A stretch of DNA of 64,000 bases from Bog-756 sp963845485 (GCA_963845485.1 CAWJSI010000014.1:248001-312000), one strand, 5' to 3'; positions 8,861 to 18,320 are shown, numbered from the stretch's first letter. Notes: generated by a model not told the origin, from the sequence alone. Translations and numbers: made by a program.

Positions 8861-8890
8861 AATTTAGTGGCGTGGGCTTCCGACAAACAA
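8861..8890 (-). promoter_or_regulatory. sigma-70-type promoter of the Rpf-like gene
   Basis: On the minus strand TTGTTT and TAAATT are separated by 18 nt, just upstream of GTG 8849. The position implies a leader of only a few nucleotides. Confidence 0.45.
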
Positions 8891-8970
8891 GGGCGGCCAG
8901 CTCGTGACGGGCCGACGTCCCTTGTCAGCTGCGTGTTCCCGCTCCCGGGCCGCGGCCCCTCCGACCTCGA

Positions 8971-10455
8971 TCAGGCCGCGTCACCCGCTACCACCGCAGC
9001 CAGCGGGACCGCCCTCGTCGTGCCCTCGTCGGGGCTCGTGGCCGCCGATTCGGTCCGGCGCCCGGGCTTGAGCATGGTGCAGAAGAGGCCGGCCATGGCG
9101 GCGGTGGTGGCGCAGTACCACCACAGGTGGTGGAAGCTGGCCAGGGCGGCCAGCGGACCGGTGGGGACGCCGAGGATCACGACGAGGAGGGCGACGCCGA
9201 AGGCCCCACCGACCTGCCGGGCGGTCTGGTTGACGGCGCTGCCCACGGCGAAGCGCTCAGGGTGCAGGCTCGAGACGGCCGCGGCGCTCAGCACGGGGAA
9301 GGTCAGTCCGATGCCCAGTCCGGTGATCAGCGTCCCCGGCAGCCAGACGCCCACATAGTCGGGGCGGAGTCCGACCTGGGTGGCGTACCAGGTCAGTCCG
9401 GCCACGAAGACCACGAAGCCGACCAGGAGCACCCTCCGGAAGCCGAAGCGCGCCGCCAGGCGTCCGGCCGGACCGGCCACCACCGCCACCACCAGGGGGC
9501 CCGGTGTGACGGCCAGACCCGCCTCCAGGATCGAGTAGTGCCACACGCTGGTCAGGAACAAGATGTTGCCCAGCAGCATGGCGAAGAAGCCCATCGAGTA
9601 GAGGAACGTGGCCGCGTTGGCCACGCTGAAGGACCGTGAGCGGAACAAGGTGAGATCGAGCACCGGTTCGGGGTGCCGACCGGAGCGGCGCAGGAAGACG
9701 GCTCCGACGGCGAGGGCCCCGGCGAAGCAGGCCAGCACGCCGGCCGAGGACCACCCCCAGGTGGGGCCCTCCGAGATGGCCAGCACCAGTGCACCCAGTG
9801 CCGCGCTGATCAGGACCACACCCAGATAGTCGGGGGCGGGCCGGGCGGCCTGCGCCGGTGGTTGGACGAGGACCCGTCGACCGACGATCCAGGCCACCGC
9901 ACCGATGGGCACGTTGACGAAGAACACCCACCGCCATCCGCCGGCCGATATCAGGAGTGCCCCGAACGAGGGCCCGGTGGCCACGGCCAGGGCACCGACC
10001 CCTCCCCACAGGGCCACTACCTGCGACCGACGCTCGTGGGGGAAGGCACCGAGCAGCAGTCCGAGCGACGAGGGGAGGAGGGCTGCTGCCCCGACCCCCT
10101 GGACGACGCGGCCGAGAACCAAGAGGACCACCGAGGGAGCCACCCCGCAGAGGGCCGAGCCCAGACAGAAGATGCCCAGTCCGGCGAAGAAGACCCGGCG
10201 GCTCCCGAGGCGGTCGGCCGTCCGGCCCGCAGTGACCAAGAGGGAGCCGAACACGATGCCGTAGCCGGTGATGACCCAGGCCAGCGTGGCCCGGCTGTCG
10301 TGCGAGAAGGTGTGCTCGAGGGCGGGGAAGGCCACATTGACGATGGACAGGTCGAGGCTGGCCATGAACGCTCCGAGGGCGGTCACGATGAAGATGGTCC
10401 GCTGGCGGGACGTGGTCGTGGCGGCCACCACCTGGTCTACTGTCGATTCCGTCAT
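8971..10455 (-). CDS. DHA2-family MFS exporter
   Basis: A 494-residue major facilitator with the 14-helix drug:H+ antiporter-2 pattern. The first helix contains GAFMASLDLSIVNVAFP, which matches the DHA2 motif D1 (LDxTIVNVALP). Motif A is GRTADRLGSRRVF (about 72-84) and motif C-like glycine-rich helices follow (LGRVVQGVGAAALLPSSLG). It most likely exports small hydrophobic compounds or antibiotics. ATG 10455 is used; the frame stays open upstream but the signature begins here. A perfect palindrome lies 23 nt upstream and probably controls it. It diverges from an SDR gene. Confidence 0.88.
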   Translation of the reverse strand: MTESTVDQVVAATTTSRQRTIFIVTALGAFMASLDLSIVNVAFPALEHTFSHDSRATLAWVITGYGIVFGSLLVTAGRTADRLGSRRVFFAGLGIFCLGSALCGVAPSVVLLVLGRVVQGVGAAALLPSSLGLLLGAFPHERRSQVVALWGGVGALAVATGPSFGALLISAGGWRWVFFVNVPIGAVAWIVGRRVLVQPPAQAARPAPDYLGVVLISAALGALVLAISEGPTWGWSSAGVLACFAGALAVGAVFLRRSGRHPEPVLDLTLFRSRSFSVANAATFLYSMGFFAMLLGNILFLTSVWHYSILEAGLAVTPGPLVVAVVAGPAGRLAARFGFRRVLLVGFVVFVAGLTWYATQVGLRPDYVGVWLPGTLITGLGIGLTFPVLSAAAVSSLHPERFAVGSAVNQTARQVGGAFGVALLVVILGVPTGPLAALASFHHLWWYCATTAAMAGLFCTMLKPGRRTESAATSPDEGTTRAVPLAAVVAGDAA

Positions 10456-10477
10456 GCTACGGACTCTAGAGGACTGT

Positions 10478-10492
10478 GTTGCATAATGCAAC
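10478..10492. promoter_or_regulatory. 15-bp perfect palindrome, likely operator
   Basis: GTTGCAT-A-ATGCAAC, a perfect palindrome centred at 10485 between the divergent MFS and SDR genes. The TTGC/GCAA half-sites resemble MarR-family operators. It lies 23 nt before the MFS start and 62 nt before the SDR start. Confidence 0.6.
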
Positions 10493-10553
10493 TGACTACG
10501 AAGCGACCGACGGCGCAGGCAGTCCCGGGGGCGGTCACGCCCGGGACGAGCCG

Positions 10554-11393
10554 ATGACCGAGCGCCGGGTGGCCCTGGTGACCGGGGCCAGCCGCGGTAT
10601 CGGCAAGGCCATCGCCGTCCACCTCGGTCGGGCCGGATTCGATGTGGCCCTGGGTGCCCGCACCCGTCACGAGGGGGAGGCCCGTGAGCACTCCTCGACG
10701 GTCGGCGCCTCGGACATGCGGCCGCTCCCCGGTTCTCTCGACGCGACGGCCACGCTGGTGGAGGCGACCGGCGCCCGGGCGCTCCCGGTGGCACTCGATC
10801 TGCTGGACCGGGTGTCGTTGGGCGCGGCCGTCGCCACGGTGCTCGAGCGGTGGGGGCGGATCGACGTGTTGGTCAACAACGGTCGCTACGTCGGCCCGGG
10901 CCACATGGACCGGCTGCTCGACACGCCCGTAGAGTTGCTCGACCGGCACCTCGAGGCCAACGTGATGGCCCCGGTGATCCTCGCCCGCCTGGTCGTTCCC
11001 GGCATGGTGCAGCGCGGGTCGGGGGTGGTCATCAACCTGGCCTCGAGCTCGGGACGGATGGACCCGCCCGCCCCGGCGGGCGAAGGCGGTTGGGGGCTCG
11101 GCTACGGGATGTCCAAAGGGGCACTGCACCGACTGGCCGGCATCCTGGCCGTGGAGTTGGGCCCGAGCGGTGTCCTGGCGTTCAATCTCAGCCCGGGCTT
11201 CGTGGCCACCGAGCGGATCGCCATGGACATGGCCGGGTTCGGCTTCGACGCCAGTGTGGGGGCGCCGGCCGATGTGGTCGGGGCGGTGGCTGCATGGCTG
11301 GTGACGGCCCCCGAGGCGGCTGAGCGCAACGGGAAGTGGGTCGAGGCCCAAGAGGTCTGCCGGGAGCTGGGCCTGCTCCCGGGCTGGCCCTGA
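10554..11393 (+). CDS. SDR-family oxidoreductase
   Basis: A 279-residue short-chain dehydrogenase. Cofactor motif TGASRGIG is at about residues 9-16 and the catalytic YGMSKGA has the expected Tyr/Lys pair. The usual NNAG is altered to NNGR. An insertion after the cofactor-binding helix makes it longer than a classical SDR. It starts at ATG 10554. The TetR gene follows on the same strand after a 37-nt gap, so this is the entry to the 10.5-21 kb catabolic island. Substrate unknown. Confidence 0.82.
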   Translation: MTERRVALVTGASRGIGKAIAVHLGRAGFDVALGARTRHEGEAREHSSTVGASDMRPLPGSLDATATLVEATGARALPVALDLLDRVSLGAAVATVLERWGRIDVLVNNGRYVGPGHMDRLLDTPVELLDRHLEANVMAPVILARLVVPGMVQRGSGVVINLASSSGRMDPPAPAGEGGWGLGYGMSKGALHRLAGILAVELGPSGVLAFNLSPGFVATERIAMDMAGFGFDASVGAPADVVGAVAAWLVTAPEAAERNGKWVEAQEVCRELGLLPGWP

Positions 11394-11430
11394 TCCGACC
11401 GGTCGGGCCGCCGGTACTGTGGCAGGGGAG

Positions 11431-12063
11431 ATGGCCGAGTCGACGTCCACCCGCGACCTGCTGGTCGACGCGGCTGCCCGTCTCTACGCCGAGCGTGGTA
11501 TCGACAACGTGTCGCTGGCCGAGATCGTGCGCGCCGCCGACCAGCGCAACGCCTCGGCCGTTCGCTACCACCTCGGCACCCGCGACGACCTGCTCTACGC
11601 GCTGTTGGCCCGCCATGTGCCGGTGATCGCCGAGCGACGCCACCTCCTGCTCGCCGAGGCGCGGGCCCGGCCCGACGGCGATGCCCGCTCCGCGGTCGAG
11701 GCCATCGTGCGGCCGGTCACCGAGTTCGCCCAACGGGGCTGGCGCGAACGGGCCTACCTCCAGATCGGCTCGGAGCTGGCCGAGGCCGTGGACCGCACCA
11801 GCCCCGAACTCCGGGACCTGCTGGCCCAGACCGAGGGCCATCAGGCCTGGGCGCTCCTGCGCCACCGCTGTGCGACGGTGCCCTCGGACCTGTGGCGGGT
11901 GCGTCAGGAGATCTCCATCACCTTCATCGGCCGGGCGGCCGCCGACCGGGCCCGGCGGCTCGACCGGGGTGGCGAGGGCATGGTGCTGTCCGACGACCGC
12001 TTCGTGGACAATCTGGTCGACATGGTGATGGGGGCGATGACCGCACCCCACGCCGGCAAATGA
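11431..12063 (+). CDS. TetR-family transcriptional regulator
   Basis: A 210-residue TetR repressor. The N-terminal helix-turn-helix has the family pattern: DLLVDAAARLYAERGIDNVSLAEIVRAADQRNASAVRYHLG..., ending with the YxxLG/YHxF-like 'RYHLG' turn. The C-terminal ligand domain is not specific enough to name a ligand. A TACTGT hexamer (11415-11420) lies 10 nt before ATG 11431, consistent with a very short leader; an in-frame GTG at 11419 is an alternative start. It probably regulates the surrounding catabolic genes. Confidence 0.85.
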   Translation: MAESTSTRDLLVDAAARLYAERGIDNVSLAEIVRAADQRNASAVRYHLGTRDDLLYALLARHVPVIAERRHLLLAEARARPDGDARSAVEAIVRPVTEFAQRGWRERAYLQIGSELAEAVDRTSPELRDLLAQTEGHQAWALLRHRCATVPSDLWRVRQEISITFIGRAAADRARRLDRGGEGMVLSDDRFVDNLVDMVMGAMTAPHAGK

Positions 12064-12075
12064 CAAGCTGGCGCC

Positions 12076-13011
12076 ATGTCGAGTGAGTACGGGGTCCCGA
12101 CCACGGGCGAGCTCGAGGCCATGTACGAGGAGTTGAAGAGCTGGGGACGGTGGGGTCCCGAGGACCAGCGCGGGGCGCTCAACCACCTGACCGACGCCCG
12201 ACGGCTGGCCGCCATGGGCCTCGTGGTGAGCGGCGAAGCCGTCAGCTTGGCCCATGACCTGGCCACCGAACCCCAGCCCGAGCACCCCCATCCGGTGCAG
12301 CACCACATGCTGGCGTCGGGCGACGCCCGGGATGCCAACGGGATCCCGGGATACGAGGCGGCCCGCGACCATCTGGCCCTCGACGTGCACGGACTGTTGA
12401 CCACCCACGTCGACGCCCTGTCCCACATGTTCGTACGGGGGGCCATGTACGGCGGCCGCCCGGCCAGCGAGGTGCGCAGTGACGGGGCCGTCTCCAACAC
12501 CGTGCTGTCCATGGCCGACGGGGTGATCGGGCGCGGGGTACTCCTCGACGTGCCCCGCGCCCTCGGCTCCCCCTACCTCGGGAACGGCGAGGTGGTCACC
12601 GTCGAGGACCTCGAGGTGGCCGAGTACGCCCAAGGGGTCACGGTGGGTCCCGGTGACATCCTCCTCGTGGCGTGGGGACGGGAAGCCCGCAAATCCGCCA
12701 CCCGTGGCTTCGACGGGTTCTCGGGACTGCACGCCGAGTGCCTGCCCTGGTTGGCCGAGCGGGAGGTGGCCGTGCTCGGGAGCGACGGGATCTCCGATCC
12801 CATGCCGTTCGTGGGCACTCCTGACTGGCCCTTCCCCGTCCACCAGATCGGGATCACGGCCATGGGCCTCCACCTCATCGACAACATGGCCCTCGCCGCC
12901 CTGGCCGGTCGGTGCGCGGCCGCCGGGCGGTGGGAGTTCTTGTTCACCATGGGACCGCTGCGCATCCCGAAGGGCACCGGGTGCCCGGTGAATCCGGTGG
13001 CGGTGCTGTGA
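12076..13011 (+). CDS. cyclase-family (kynurenine formamidase-like) metal hydrolase
   Basis: A 311-residue member of the 'cyclase' family, which includes bacterial kynurenine formamidase and isatin hydrolase. The metal-binding signature is visible as GLLTTHVDALSHMF (near residue 112), matching the H-x-D-x-x-x-H pattern. The N-terminal block WGRWGPEDQRGALNHLT is typical of the longer actinobacterial branch. It probably hydrolyses an amide or lactone with a divalent metal. CAAGCT stands 6 nt upstream of the ATG. Its stop overlaps the GTG of the following NTF2-like gene (GTGA), so both are coupled. Confidence 0.85.
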   Translation: MSSEYGVPTTGELEAMYEELKSWGRWGPEDQRGALNHLTDARRLAAMGLVVSGEAVSLAHDLATEPQPEHPHPVQHHMLASGDARDANGIPGYEAARDHLALDVHGLLTTHVDALSHMFVRGAMYGGRPASEVRSDGAVSNTVLSMADGVIGRGVLLDVPRALGSPYLGNGEVVTVEDLEVAEYAQGVTVGPGDILLVAWGREARKSATRGFDGFSGLHAECLPWLAEREVAVLGSDGISDPMPFVGTPDWPFPVHQIGITAMGLHLIDNMALAALAGRCAAAGRWEFLFTMGPLRIPKGTGCPVNPVAVL

Positions 13012-13400
13012 GCGCCCACGACGAGCTGGTCGACCTGCTCCAGCGCTACGCACGGGCCGTCGATCGGAGGGACCTCGACGCGCTGGCCGGCGTGTTCGTT
13101 CCCGACGCAGTCCTGGTCGGGGCCCATGGCAACCAGACCCTCGAGGAGTGGCTCGCCACCATGCGGGGTCCACGGGCCTTTCCGACCAGCATGCACGTGC
13201 TCGGGTCGCCGTTGGTGTCGCTCGGGGCCGACGGGACGACGGCCGCGCTCGACACCTACGCCGTCGTCTACCAACTGGGCGACAAGGCTGCGGGACAAGA
13301 CGACCTCACCCTCGGGATCAACTACCTCGACGACGCCGTCCTCGACGACGGCCGCTGGGTCATCGCCCGCCGGGAGTCGAAGACCCTCTGGATGCGCTGA
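13008..13400 (+). CDS. NTF2-like/SnoaL-like protein
   Basis: A 130-residue SnoaL-like protein with the alpha+beta cone pattern: an N-terminal helix (ELVDLLQRYARAVDRRDLDALAGVFVPDAVL) followed by strands ending in GRWVIARRESKTLWMR. Members act as isomerases, dehydratases or ligand binders in aromatic and steroid catabolism. The GTG at 13008 overlaps the upstream stop by one GTGA motif, so it is translated with the cyclase-family gene and may act on the same compound. Confidence 0.8.
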   Translation: MSAHDELVDLLQRYARAVDRRDLDALAGVFVPDAVLVGAHGNQTLEEWLATMRGPRAFPTSMHVLGSPLVSLGADGTTAALDTYAVVYQLGDKAAGQDDLTLGINYLDDAVLDDGRWVIARRESKTLWMR

Positions 13401-13413
13401 CCGGTCGTCCGGC

Positions 13414-15111
13414 TCAGGCCGGGCGCCTCCGCACCAGCCGTCCCGGCGATGCCCCGGTCGGCGCACCGTCGAGGATGGTGACCTCACCGGCTACCACCGT
13501 GGCGGCGAAGCCGGTGGAGCGCTGCTCGAGGCGGAGGCCCCCGCCGGGCAGGTCGTCCACCAGCCGGGGCACCACCGGACCGACGCGGTCCGGGTCGAAG
13601 ACATTGAGGTCGGCGGCCATGCCCTCACGGAGGAGCCCGCGGTCGGTGAACCCCCAGGCCAACGCCGGGGCCAGGGTGATCATGCGTACCGCCTCTTCCA
13701 GCGTGAACTCCTGACGGTCCCGCACCCAGTGGCCGAGCAGGTGGGTGTGGATGGAGGAGTCGGCGATCTGGCTCAGGTGCGCACCGGAGTCCGAGAAGGT
13801 CATGACCGTCCGGGCGTGGCGCATGGCCCGCAACAAGACGGCCTCGTCTTGGGGGTAGAGGCTCGGTTGGATGAACAGCTGGTCACCGCCCGACTCGACG
13901 CAGAGATCGATCATGGCCTCGGCCGGGTGCACCCCGCGCTGGCGGGCCACGTCGGCCACCGACGGGTTGGGGGGCAGGCCGTTGCGGTAGACCCGGATGC
14001 CCTCGAAGTCCGGTGGACGCGCCTGGGCCCCGACACCCTTCCAACCGGAGTAGTCGGCGTTCACGGCCGCATCCACGTAGGGGCGACGGCCCTCGGCGTC
14101 GCCGAGCACGGTCAGCTGTTCGTGGAGGGGCCGGGTCCGCAGCGCCCCCCACGAGCCGATGAGATCGAAGGGCAGGCGGGTGCGCAGGGAGAGGAGCACC
14201 GAGATGCCCCGGCAGTGGGTCTGGGCGATGCACCGGCCCCCGGTGGCCGCGGCCTCGTCGAGGAAGTCGAGCAGGTACTCCGACCCCCTGGTGGCCACCA
14301 TGCCGAAGGTGACGGGCACCTGGGTGTCGGTGGCCAGCTGGGCCACCCGGGCGAGGCCCCGGGCCCGGACCTCGGGGTCGGGGGCCGACATGCCCGAGTC
14401 GGCGGTCTCGAAGATGCCCGTGCCCAACTCCCCGAGCACGCCCACTAGGGCGGCCACCTCGGACCAGGAGGCGAGGCGCGACGCCACCGGCCGATTGTCG
14501 GAGGTCTCGTGATGCATGGTCCGAGACGTGGAGAAGCCGATGGCCCCGGCCCGGAGCGAGTCGGCCAACTGCCCGCGCATGGCGGCGATGTCCTCGTCGC
14601 TGGCCTCCTCCTCGAAGGCCCGCTCGCCCATGGCCCAGGTACGCAGCGCCGAGTGGCCGACCTGGGCGGCGAAGTTGATCCCCTTGTCCAGCCGGTCGAG
14701 GGCATCGAGGTATTGGGGAAAGGTCTCGAAGCTCCAGTCGATGCCGGTGGCCAGCGCGGCGGGGTCGATGTCCTCGGCCCGTTCGAGGTTGCGCACCACG
14801 AGGGCCCGTTGGTCGGACCGGACGGGGGCGAGGGTGAACCCGCAGTTCCCCATGACGGCCGTCGTCACCCCGTGCCAGCACGAGCTGGACCCGGTGGCAT
14901 CCCAGAAGACTTGGGCGTCGAGGTGGGTGTGGCCGTCGATGAAGCCCGGCGAGACCACCTGACCCTCGGCGTCGATCTCGCGGTCCCCGCGTTGACGGAC
15001 GGGGCCGACGGTGGCGATGCGGTCGCCCACCACGCCCACGTCGGCCCGGAACGAGCCCAGCCCGGATCCGTCCACCACCGTGCCGTTGCGGATCACCAAG
15101 TCATAGGACAC
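13414..15111 (-). CDS. N-acyl-D-amino-acid deacylase-like amidohydrolase
   Basis: A 565-residue metal-dependent amidohydrolase with the D-aminoacylase/dihydroorotase-like layout. The N-terminal beta domain (LVIRNGTVVDGSG) leads into the HxH metal site FIDGHTHLDAQ (about 57-67), then GNCGFT, and late in the chain FSDSGAHL, which carries the metal-ligand Asp. The C-terminal beta domain is ADLNVFDPDRVGP. It is a paralogue of the protein encoded at 16591-18303. GTG start at 15111, divergent from the ACMSD-like gene. The true substrate may be a cyclic or acylated compound rather than a D-amino acid. Confidence 0.85.
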   Translation of the reverse strand: MSYDLVIRNGTVVDGSGLGSFRADVGVVGDRIATVGPVRQRGDREIDAEGQVVSPGFIDGHTHLDAQVFWDATGSSSCWHGVTTAVMGNCGFTLAPVRSDQRALVVRNLERAEDIDPAALATGIDWSFETFPQYLDALDRLDKGINFAAQVGHSALRTWAMGERAFEEEASDEDIAAMRGQLADSLRAGAIGFSTSRTMHHETSDNRPVASRLASWSEVAALVGVLGELGTGIFETADSGMSAPDPEVRARGLARVAQLATDTQVPVTFGMVATRGSEYLLDFLDEAAATGGRCIAQTHCRGISVLLSLRTRLPFDLIGSWGALRTRPLHEQLTVLGDAEGRRPYVDAAVNADYSGWKGVGAQARPPDFEGIRVYRNGLPPNPSVADVARQRGVHPAEAMIDLCVESGGDQLFIQPSLYPQDEAVLLRAMRHARTVMTFSDSGAHLSQIADSSIHTHLLGHWVRDRQEFTLEEAVRMITLAPALAWGFTDRGLLREGMAADLNVFDPDRVGPVVPRLVDDLPGGGLRLEQRSTGFAATVVAGEVTILDGAPTGASPGRLVRRRPA

Positions 15112-15145
15112 GTCGGCCTCGCTGTTCCGGGGTGGGTAATGAGCG

Positions 15146-15151
15146 TATATT
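15146..15151 (+). promoter_or_regulatory. leaderless-type -10 (TATATT)
   Basis: TATATT ends 7 nt before ATG 15159 with no ribosome-binding site between; it fixes the start of the ACMSD-like gene. Confidence 0.55.
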
Positions 15152-15158
15152 AGACCCG

Positions 15159-16589
15159 ATGGGCTCCTCCCCGGCCATACACAGACGCCTCGGCCACCCG
15201 GTCATCGACATCGACGGGCACATGGCCGAACACCTGCCCACCTTGGCCCCCTATCTCGAACAGGAGGGCCTCTCCCTCGACCATCCGTCGTTCCGACGAC
15301 TGGTTCCGCCCTACGGGGGAACCGACCGCAGCTGGCACGAGCAGACCCCGGCCGAGCGGGCTGCCACCCGCACGCCGCGCGGTCCGTGGTGGAGTTCGCC
15401 GGCCGGACGGACCATCGACCTCGCCACCGCCCTGTTCCCCGAGCTCCTCTACGAGCGGCTCGACGACATCGGCATCGACTTCGGTGTCGTCTACCCGAGC
15501 CTCGGCCTCGTCTTCCTCCACACCGAAGACGGGCAGTACCGCCGGGGCGCGTGCCGGGCCCTCAACCGGGCCAACGCCGAGACCTTCGCCCCGCTGGCCG
15601 ACCGGCTGACGCCGGTGGCCGCCATCCCCATGCACACCCCCGAGGAGGCATTGGCCGAACTGGACTACGCCGTGTCGACCCTCGGGTACAAGGCCGTGCT
15701 CTGCGCAGGCTACGTGCAGCGTCCCTTCGACGCCCTGGCCGACCGGGATCCCGAGGTGGCCCGGTACGCCTTCTGGCTCGACCAGTTCGGGATGGACTCG
15801 GCGTTCGACTACGACCCGGTCTGGGCCCGGGCCCAGGAGCTGGGCGTGTCCATCGCCTTCCACTCGGGCTTCATCGGCATGACCCCGTACCGGTCCCCGT
15901 CGAGCTACGTCTTCAACCACCTGTCGATGCTGGCCGAAGGCCAGCAGTCGCTGGCCAAGTCGCTCTTCCTCGGCGGGGTGACCCGCCGCTTCCCCGGCAT
16001 GAACTTCGTCTTCCTCGAGGGGGGCGTGTCGTGGGCCGCCTCCCTCTACTCCGACATCGTCGGGCACTGGGAGAAGCGCAACCTGGGCGCCCTGCGGGCC
16101 AACCTCGACCCCGCCCTCATCGACCGGGAGGTGATGCTCGAGATGATGGGCCGCTTCGGATCGGGTGCCCCGCGGCTGCGCAACGACCCGACCCGCCGTC
16201 CGGTCGAGGACGCCGACACCCTCGACGAGTGGGCGGCCTGCGGCATCACCGAGGCCGCCGATATCAAGTCGCTGTTCTGCGATCGCTTCTACTTCGGTTG
16301 CGAGGCGGACGACCCCCTCACCTCGATGGCCTTCAACACCGGGGTGCTCCCCTTCGGGGCCGAGCTCAAGGCCATGATGGGCTCGGACATCGCCCACTGG
16401 GACGTCCCCGACGTGACCGAGGTGCTGGAGGAGGCCTGGGAGATGGTGGAGCACGGATGGATCGACGAGCCGGCCTTCGAGAAGTTCGTGTTCGTCAACC
16501 CGGCCCGGTTCTACACCGACACCAACCCGGCCTTCTTCAAGGGGACCGTGGTGGAGTCGGCCGTCGACGAGCTCCTGGCGGCCGACTGA
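15159..16589 (+). CDS. ACMSD-like amidohydrolase (Amidohydro_2 family)
   Basis: A 476-residue amidohydrolase of the decarboxylase/hydrolase branch that includes ACMSD and gamma-resorcylate decarboxylase. The first metal motif is modified to DIDGHMAE (residues 16-23, where D-x-D/H-x-H is usual). Other landmarks are the RALNRANAETFAPLADRLTPVAAIPM block, FHSGFIGM with its conserved histidine, FVFLEGGVSW, and a final SDIAHWDVPD containing the metal Asp. It likely decarboxylates or hydrolyses a cyclic carboxylate. ATG 15159 is chosen from the -10 hexamer just upstream. It is followed 1 nt later by the second deacylase-like gene, so they form an operon. Confidence 0.85.
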   Translation: MGSSPAIHRRLGHPVIDIDGHMAEHLPTLAPYLEQEGLSLDHPSFRRLVPPYGGTDRSWHEQTPAERAATRTPRGPWWSSPAGRTIDLATALFPELLYERLDDIGIDFGVVYPSLGLVFLHTEDGQYRRGACRALNRANAETFAPLADRLTPVAAIPMHTPEEALAELDYAVSTLGYKAVLCAGYVQRPFDALADRDPEVARYAFWLDQFGMDSAFDYDPVWARAQELGVSIAFHSGFIGMTPYRSPSSYVFNHLSMLAEGQQSLAKSLFLGGVTRRFPGMNFVFLEGGVSWAASLYSDIVGHWEKRNLGALRANLDPALIDREVMLEMMGRFGSGAPRLRNDPTRRPVEDADTLDEWAACGITEAADIKSLFCDRFYFGCEADDPLTSMAFNTGVLPFGAELKAMMGSDIAHWDVPDVTEVLEEAWEMVEHGWIDEPAFEKFVFVNPARFYTDTNPAFFKGTVVESAVDELLAAD

Positions 16590-16590
16590 C

Positions 16591-18303
16591 GTGCTCGATG
16601 TCCTGCTCACCGGGGGGACGGTGGTCGACGGCACCGGTGGCGCTTCCCGGGTCGCCGACGTCGGTATCCGAGATGGGCGGATCGTCGTGGTGGGTGCGAC
16701 CGACGAGCCGGCCACCCGGGTGATCGACGCCGCCGGCCTCGTGGTGTGCCCGGGATTCGTCGACCTCCACACCCACTACGACGCCCAGCTCCTGTGGGAC
16801 CCGACGGCGAGCCCTTCGGTCCTCCACGGCGTGACCACGGTCCTCGGGGGGAACTGCGGCTTCTCGGTGGCCCCGCTCGGACCCGGTGACGCCTCGTACA
16901 TCCAGCGGATGATGGCCGTCGTGGAGGGCATCCCCCTCGAGGCGCTGGAGAGCATCGGTGCCTGGGATTGGCACACCTTCGCCGACTACCTGGAGCGGGT
17001 GGACACCGGGCTGGCCGTCAATGCCGGTTTCCTCGTCGGCCACTCCACGGTGCGACGCGTGGTCATGGGCGCCGACGCCACCCGGGCCGAGGCCACACCC
17101 GAGCAGCTGGCGGCCATGACCGAGCTGGTGGAGGAGTCGCTGGCCGGAGGCGCCCTCGGATTCTCCTCGTCGCTGGGCGAGGGCCACACCGACGGTGACG
17201 GGCGTCCCGTCCCGTCCAGCTCGGCGGGGCTGGACGAGTTCGTGGCCCTGGCCGGCGCCCTGCGCTCCCATCCCGGCACGACCCTCGAGTTCATCCCGTC
17301 GGTCGGCCCCATCCCCGCCGAGCGGGTGCAGCTGATGGCCGACATGTCCCTCGCCGCCGACCGGCCGCTCAACTGGAACCTGCTCGGGAGCCTGGCCTCC
17401 GAGGAGATCTACGAACAGCAGCTGGAGGCCTCCGACCGGGCCGACGCCGTCGGGGCCCATGTGGTGGCCCTCACCCTCCCCGACATGATGCGGATGCGGG
17501 CCTCCACCCTGTTGCCCGGGATCCCCGGCTGGCGCGAGGTGACCGAACTCGACCTCGACGGGCGCCGGGCGGGCATCGCCGATCCGGCCACGCGGGAGCG
17601 CCTGCGAGCCGGTGCCGAGAAGGCGGCCCGCCGCTCCATGGGTGTGCTCTCGGACTTCGCGCTGATGGAGGTGTCCGATCCGGACTCGGCCTGGGTGGGC
17701 CGGTCGGTGGGCGAGATCGCCGAGTCGCGCGGCACCGATGTGGTCGACGTACTCATCGATGTGGTGCTGGCCGACGGGCTCACCCTGTTCGCCGTGCTCC
17801 CCTCGCTGACCCCGTCGCTGGGCCGGACCGACGAGGGATGGGCGGCCCGCACCGCCGTCTGGAAGGACCCGCGGGTGATGCTCGGGGGATCGGACGCCGG
17901 GGCGCACCTCGACCTCATGTGCCACGCCAACTACCCGACGGTGGTCTTGGGTGAGGTGGTGCGGGACCGCGGACTCCTCTCGGTGGAGGAGGCCGTCCAG
18001 ATGATGACCGACCGTCCGGCCCGCTTCTACGGGCTGAAGGAGCGCGGGCGGATCCAAGAGGGCTGGCACGCCGACGTCGTGGTGTTCGACCCCGACCGGG
18101 TGGCCAGCCAACCGGTGCGACTGGTCGACGACCTTCCCGGTGGGGGTGAACGGTTGGACGCCGGCTCGCTCGGGATCAGGCACGTGCTGGTGGCGGGCGA
18201 CGAGGTGGTCCGTGACGGGCGGGTGACCGGCGAACGCCCGGGCCGGGTGCTGCGCTCGGGGCGGGACACCGAGACGGTCACGCTGGCCGACGCCCGTCGG
18301 TAG
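16591..18303 (+). CDS. N-acyl-D-amino-acid deacylase-like amidohydrolase (second copy)
   Basis: A 570-residue amidohydrolase paralogous to the one at 13414-15111. The metal motif is FVDLHTHYDAQLLWD (about 56-70), then GNCGFS, and later GGSDAGAHLDLMCH with the metal-ligand Asp. The C-terminal beta domain (ADVVVFDPDRVASQPVRLVDDLPGG) closely parallels its paralogue. GTG 16591 follows the previous stop by 1 nt. The two copies surround one ACMSD-like enzyme, which suggests consecutive ring or amide cleavage of a common substrate; that is inference. Confidence 0.85.
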   Translation: MLDVLLTGGTVVDGTGGASRVADVGIRDGRIVVVGATDEPATRVIDAAGLVVCPGFVDLHTHYDAQLLWDPTASPSVLHGVTTVLGGNCGFSVAPLGPGDASYIQRMMAVVEGIPLEALESIGAWDWHTFADYLERVDTGLAVNAGFLVGHSTVRRVVMGADATRAEATPEQLAAMTELVEESLAGGALGFSSSLGEGHTDGDGRPVPSSSAGLDEFVALAGALRSHPGTTLEFIPSVGPIPAERVQLMADMSLAADRPLNWNLLGSLASEEIYEQQLEASDRADAVGAHVVALTLPDMMRMRASTLLPGIPGWREVTELDLDGRRAGIADPATRERLRAGAEKAARRSMGVLSDFALMEVSDPDSAWVGRSVGEIAESRGTDVVDVLIDVVLADGLTLFAVLPSLTPSLGRTDEGWAARTAVWKDPRVMLGGSDAGAHLDLMCHANYPTVVLGEVVRDRGLLSVEEAVQMMTDRPARFYGLKERGRIQEGWHADVVVFDPDRVASQPVRLVDDLPGGGERLDAGSLGIRHVLVAGDEVVRDGRVTGERPGRVLRSGRDTETVTLADARR

Positions 18304-18320
18304 CCGAGGGCCTGTTCGTG

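Noticed and set aside
11188..13173. A 661-codon minus-strand open frame across the TetR and cyclase-family genes
   Set aside because: It is antisense to well-supported genes and its protein is His/Gly/Arg-rich without a fold; typical of high-GC antisense frames.
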